DNA from: Micromonospora solifontis
Lineage (GTDB): Bacteria; Actinomycetota; Actinomycetes; Mycobacteriales; Micromonosporaceae
Direction of reading: 5' to 3'
Assembly: GCF_003725545.1 (NCBI RefSeq)
Contig: NZ_RJLN01000030.1
Span: 1-64,000 of the forward strand
DNA: 64,000 bases
This document shows, piece after piece, positions 61,983 to 64,000 of this stretch. Position numbers and translations under genes: made by a program. Numbering within the stretch: the stretch's first letter is position 1; each line of letters opens with the position of its first letter. Under the pieces are notes generated by a model. That model was given only the letters and a program-made list of their open reading frames with translations. It ran no database searches and was not told where the DNA came from.

Positions 61983-62492
61983 ATGCGACCACTCGACGAG
62001 AAGGACATCCGGGCGTCCTTCGTCAACTGCAGCAAGGGCGAGGCGAGCCGGATCCGCATGCCCCCGGGCCTCGCGGAGGGTGGGTTGCCCTGGGGCGACC
62101 TGGACTTCCTCGGCTGGACCGACCCCGGTGCCCCGCTGCGGGCGCTGCTCGTCGTGCCGAGCGGGGACGGGCTCACCGGCATCGTGCTGCGGCGCCCGGA
62201 GGCGCGCAGGACGACCGCCGTGCGGTCGAGCATGTGCCGGATCTGCCTCACCGACCACACCTCGTCCGGCGTGGCGCTGTTCGTCGCGCCGCTGGCCGGG
62301 CCCGCGGGCCGGAAGGGCAACACGGTCGGCGAGTACATCTGCGCCGACCTCGCCTGCTCGCTCTACGTCCGGGGCAAGCGGCAGCCGAAGATGCGGCTGG
62401 TCCGCCGGGAGGAGACCCTGACCCTCCAGGAGCGGATCGACCGGGCGATGGCCAACCTGACGGCCTTCGCCGACCGCGTCGCCCTGGGCTGA
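61983..62492 (+). CDS. FBP-domain protein with treble-clef zinc finger
   Basis: 169 residues. The C-terminal zinc finger shows MCRICLTDHTSSGVALFVAP, then YICADLACSLYVRGKRQPKM, a CxxC...CxxxC treble clef as in the FBP (fibronectin-binding/EF-G-binding) family, in which the domain binds translation elongation factor G. The N-terminal part (MRPLDEKDIRASFVNCSKGE) is the usual helical start. ATG 61983. Context gives no further clue. Fusidic-acid protection is known for some homologues, but residues specific to it are not evident here. Confidence 0.85.
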   Translation: MRPLDEKDIRASFVNCSKGEASRIRMPPGLAEGGLPWGDLDFLGWTDPGAPLRALLVVPSGDGLTGIVLRRPEARRTTAVRSSMCRICLTDHTSSGVALFVAPLAGPAGRKGNTVGEYICADLACSLYVRGKRQPKMRLVRREETLTLQERIDRAMANLTAFADRVALG

Positions 62493-62570
62493 CCCGCGCC
62501 GGTACCGCTCGGCTCGTTCGGGGCCGGGGTGCGCGCCCGGCCGTGGCCCGGGCGTGTGAGGATGCGGCGC

Positions 62571-63615
62571 ATGCGTGCCGTGATCTTCGACGAGTTCGGT
62601 GCCCGACCGCAGGTCCGTGACGTGCCGGACCCGGAGCCACCGGCCGGGGGCGCGGTCGTCCGCGTCGAGGCGACGGGGCTGTGCCGCAGCGACTGGCACG
62701 GCTGGCGGGGACACGACCCGGACATCCGCCCGCCGCACGTCCCCGGGCACGAGTTCGCCGGTGTGGTCACCGCGGTCGGCGCAGGCGTCCGCAACTGGCG
62801 GCCCGGCGACCGGGTCACCGCGCCCTTCGTCTGCGCCTGCGGGCAGTGCCCGACCTGCCTGGCCGGCGACCAGCAGGTCTGCGAACGGCAGGCGCAGCCC
62901 GGCTTCACCCACTGGGGCTCCTTCGCGGAGTACGTGGCGGTGCGGCACGCCGACGTCAACCTGGTCCGGCTCCCCGACGAGCTGGACCATCCGACCGCGG
63001 CGGCGCTCGGCTGCCGGTTCGCCACGGCGTTCCGGGCCGTGGTCGGCCAGGGGCGGGTGGCCGCCGGCGAGTGGGTGGCGGTGCACGGCTGCGGCGGGGT
63101 GGGCCTGTCCGCGGTGATGATCGCGGCGGCGTGCGGCGCACTCGTGGTGGCCGTCGACGTCGCCCCCGGCGCGCTCGACCTCGCCCGGCGCTGCGGAGCG
63201 ACGGTCTGCCTGGACGGCGGTGCGCTCACCGGGTCGGGCGAGGTGGCCGCGGCCGTCCGGGAGGCCACGGGCGGCGGCGCGCACCTGTCCCTCGACGCGC
63301 TCGGCAGTCCCGCCACCTGCGTCGCCTCGATCGAGGGCCTACGGCGGCGCGGACGCCACGTGCAGGTCGGGCTGCTGCCCGCCGCCCAGGGCCGCCCGGC
63401 CCTGCCGATGGAACTCGTCATCGCGTACGAGCTGGAGGTGCGCGGCAGTCACGGCATGCCCGCGCACGCCTATCCGGAGCTGCTCCGACTGGTCAGCGCC
63501 GGGGTGCTGCGTCCCGGCGAGCTGATCACCCGCACCATCGGTCTCGCCGAGGTGCCCGACGCGTTGACCACGATGGACCGACCCGGGCGGGATGTGTCTC
63601 ATCCGGCCGCGCTGA
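62571..63615 (+). CDS. zinc-dependent alcohol dehydrogenase, 3' end frameshifted
   Basis: Medium-chain dehydrogenase of about 348 residues. Catalytic zinc ligands are in ATGLCRSDWHGWRGHD and the GHEFAG motif, structural zinc cysteines in FVCACGQCPTCLAGDQQVCE, and the NAD fold in VAVHGCGGVGLSAVMIAAAC. In the sequence as given the frame has no stop to the window end: after MDRPGRD it runs antisense through the amidase. One base shift at about 63575-63585 gives GMCLIRPR and a TGA at 63613-63615, the normal family end, so a missing base in a G-rich run is likely. ATG 62571. Overlaps the convergent amidase by 17 bases at that end. Confidence 0.8.
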
Positions 63616-64000
63616 GCGGCGCCCCGGCGGGGCCGTCGCCGGCCGGCGGCACCACGGGGTCGATCGGGGTGAGCACACCGCAGGCGTCCTCGACGGCCTG
63701 GGCCGCGGCGAGGGCCGTGAGGTCGCCGAACCGGCGGGCGGTGAACTGCGCGCCGACGGGCAGCCCGTACGCCATCCCGCAGGGGACGACCGCCGCCGGC
63801 AGGCCCATCAGGTTGGCTGGCAGCATCGGACGGAGCAGGTCGAGGGCGCCGCGCAGCCCGTCCAGCGAGGCGATGTCGGCGTCGTGGTCGGGCGGTGGGG
63901 TGGCGCCGGTCGGGGTCAGCAGGACGTCCCAGTCCGACAGGAAGCGGTGCCAGCGCAGCTCGGTGGCGTGTCGTTCGAGGTACAGCGCCGTCACGGTCGC
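63599..64000 (-). CDS. amidase signature family protein, C-terminal part only
   Basis: The right edge cuts the gene, so the N-terminal part with the Ser-Ser-Lys catalytic triad is outside. What is visible (about 133 residues) is the C-terminal portion of an amidase-signature enzyme: FLSDWDVLLTPTGATPPPDH, then DLLRPMLPANLMGLPAAVVP and AYGLPVGAQFTARRFGDLTA, the last motif being the GLPxGxQ block of GatA-like amidases. Stop at 63599. Could be an aryl-acylamidase or amidohydrolase; substrate unknown. It converges with the alcohol dehydrogenase. Confidence 0.85.
   Translation of the reverse strand, partial: ATVTALYLERHATELRWHRFLSDWDVLLTPTGATPPPDHDADIASLDGLRGALDLLRPMLPANLMGLPAAVVPCGMAYGLPVGAQFTARRFGDLTALAAAQAVEDACGVLTPIDPVVPPAGDGPAGAPLSAAG

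Noticed and set aside
62522-62542. GGCCGGG/CCCGGCC hairpin before the alcohol dehydrogenase
   Set aside because: Seven-bp GC stem without T-run; common by chance at this composition.

Overview
The window is very GC-rich DNA with strong third-position G/C bias, many GTG starts and repeated GTGA/ATGA stop-start overlaps. Gene content (respiratory nitrate reductase, LtrA, FBP-domain and DUF6069 proteins, an SnoaL-tailed ECF sigma factor, CBM2 xylanase, BxlEFG-type xylobiose import) points to a soil actinomycete, most likely Micromonosporaceae. That placement is inference from gene content; there is no rRNA marker.

Layout. 1-2.7 kb (minus): a CYTH protein cut by the left edge, a DGC-type zinc protein, and a benzoylformate decarboxylase split by a one-base frameshift. 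2.8-12.7 kb (plus): a nitrate-respiration block, PNPOx-like protein-narG-narH-narJ-narI-moeA, then narK. The genes are tightly coupled, and a DosR/DevR-like box lies ahead of each of the two transcription units. 12.8-26.8 kb: assorted single genes (four acetyltransferase-type proteins or relatives, MBL hydrolase, GlxA-type regulator, DUF3103 exoprotein, L,D-transpeptidase, LtrA, P-loop kinase, DUF72), plus a membrane-anchored protein with a PD-(D/E)XK-like C-terminus followed by a possible immunity protein (21.2-23.8 kb). 25.8-50.0 kb: a large glucuronoxylan-utilisation island. 50.2-64 kb: ECF sigma factor, a cellulose-synthase-like GT2 with a GH26 enzyme and a polytopic glycosyltransferase-like protein, methyltransferase, hydrolase-P450 pair, epimerase, FBP protein, alcohol dehydrogenase and a partial amidase.

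How the xylan island works. Secreted GH10 xylanases (one with CBM2) and a CE7 esterase break down and deacetylate xylan. A five-gene-plus operon (two LplB/YtcP-type permeases, LplA-type lipoprotein, GH39, YesL-like protein, GH42, GH67) is predicted to import and cleave aldouronates. A second operon (BxlE-BxlF-BxlG-GH3) is predicted to import and hydrolyse xylobiose, and GH43 removes further xylosyl or arabinosyl units. No ABC ATPase is present, so both importers must share an ATPase encoded elsewhere (MsiK-type). Two convergent LacI regulators sit between the halves. Palindromes of the form CGGAA/CGAAA-TTTCG recur at four divergent or 5' regions, placed similarly relative to promoters, while the bxlE-bxlR intergenic region has a different operator (CGATAACGTTTTCG), suggesting two LacI circuits.

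Caveats: two genes (the decarboxylase and the terminal alcohol dehydrogenase) carry apparent single-base frameshifts in GC-rich runs, which may be assembly errors.
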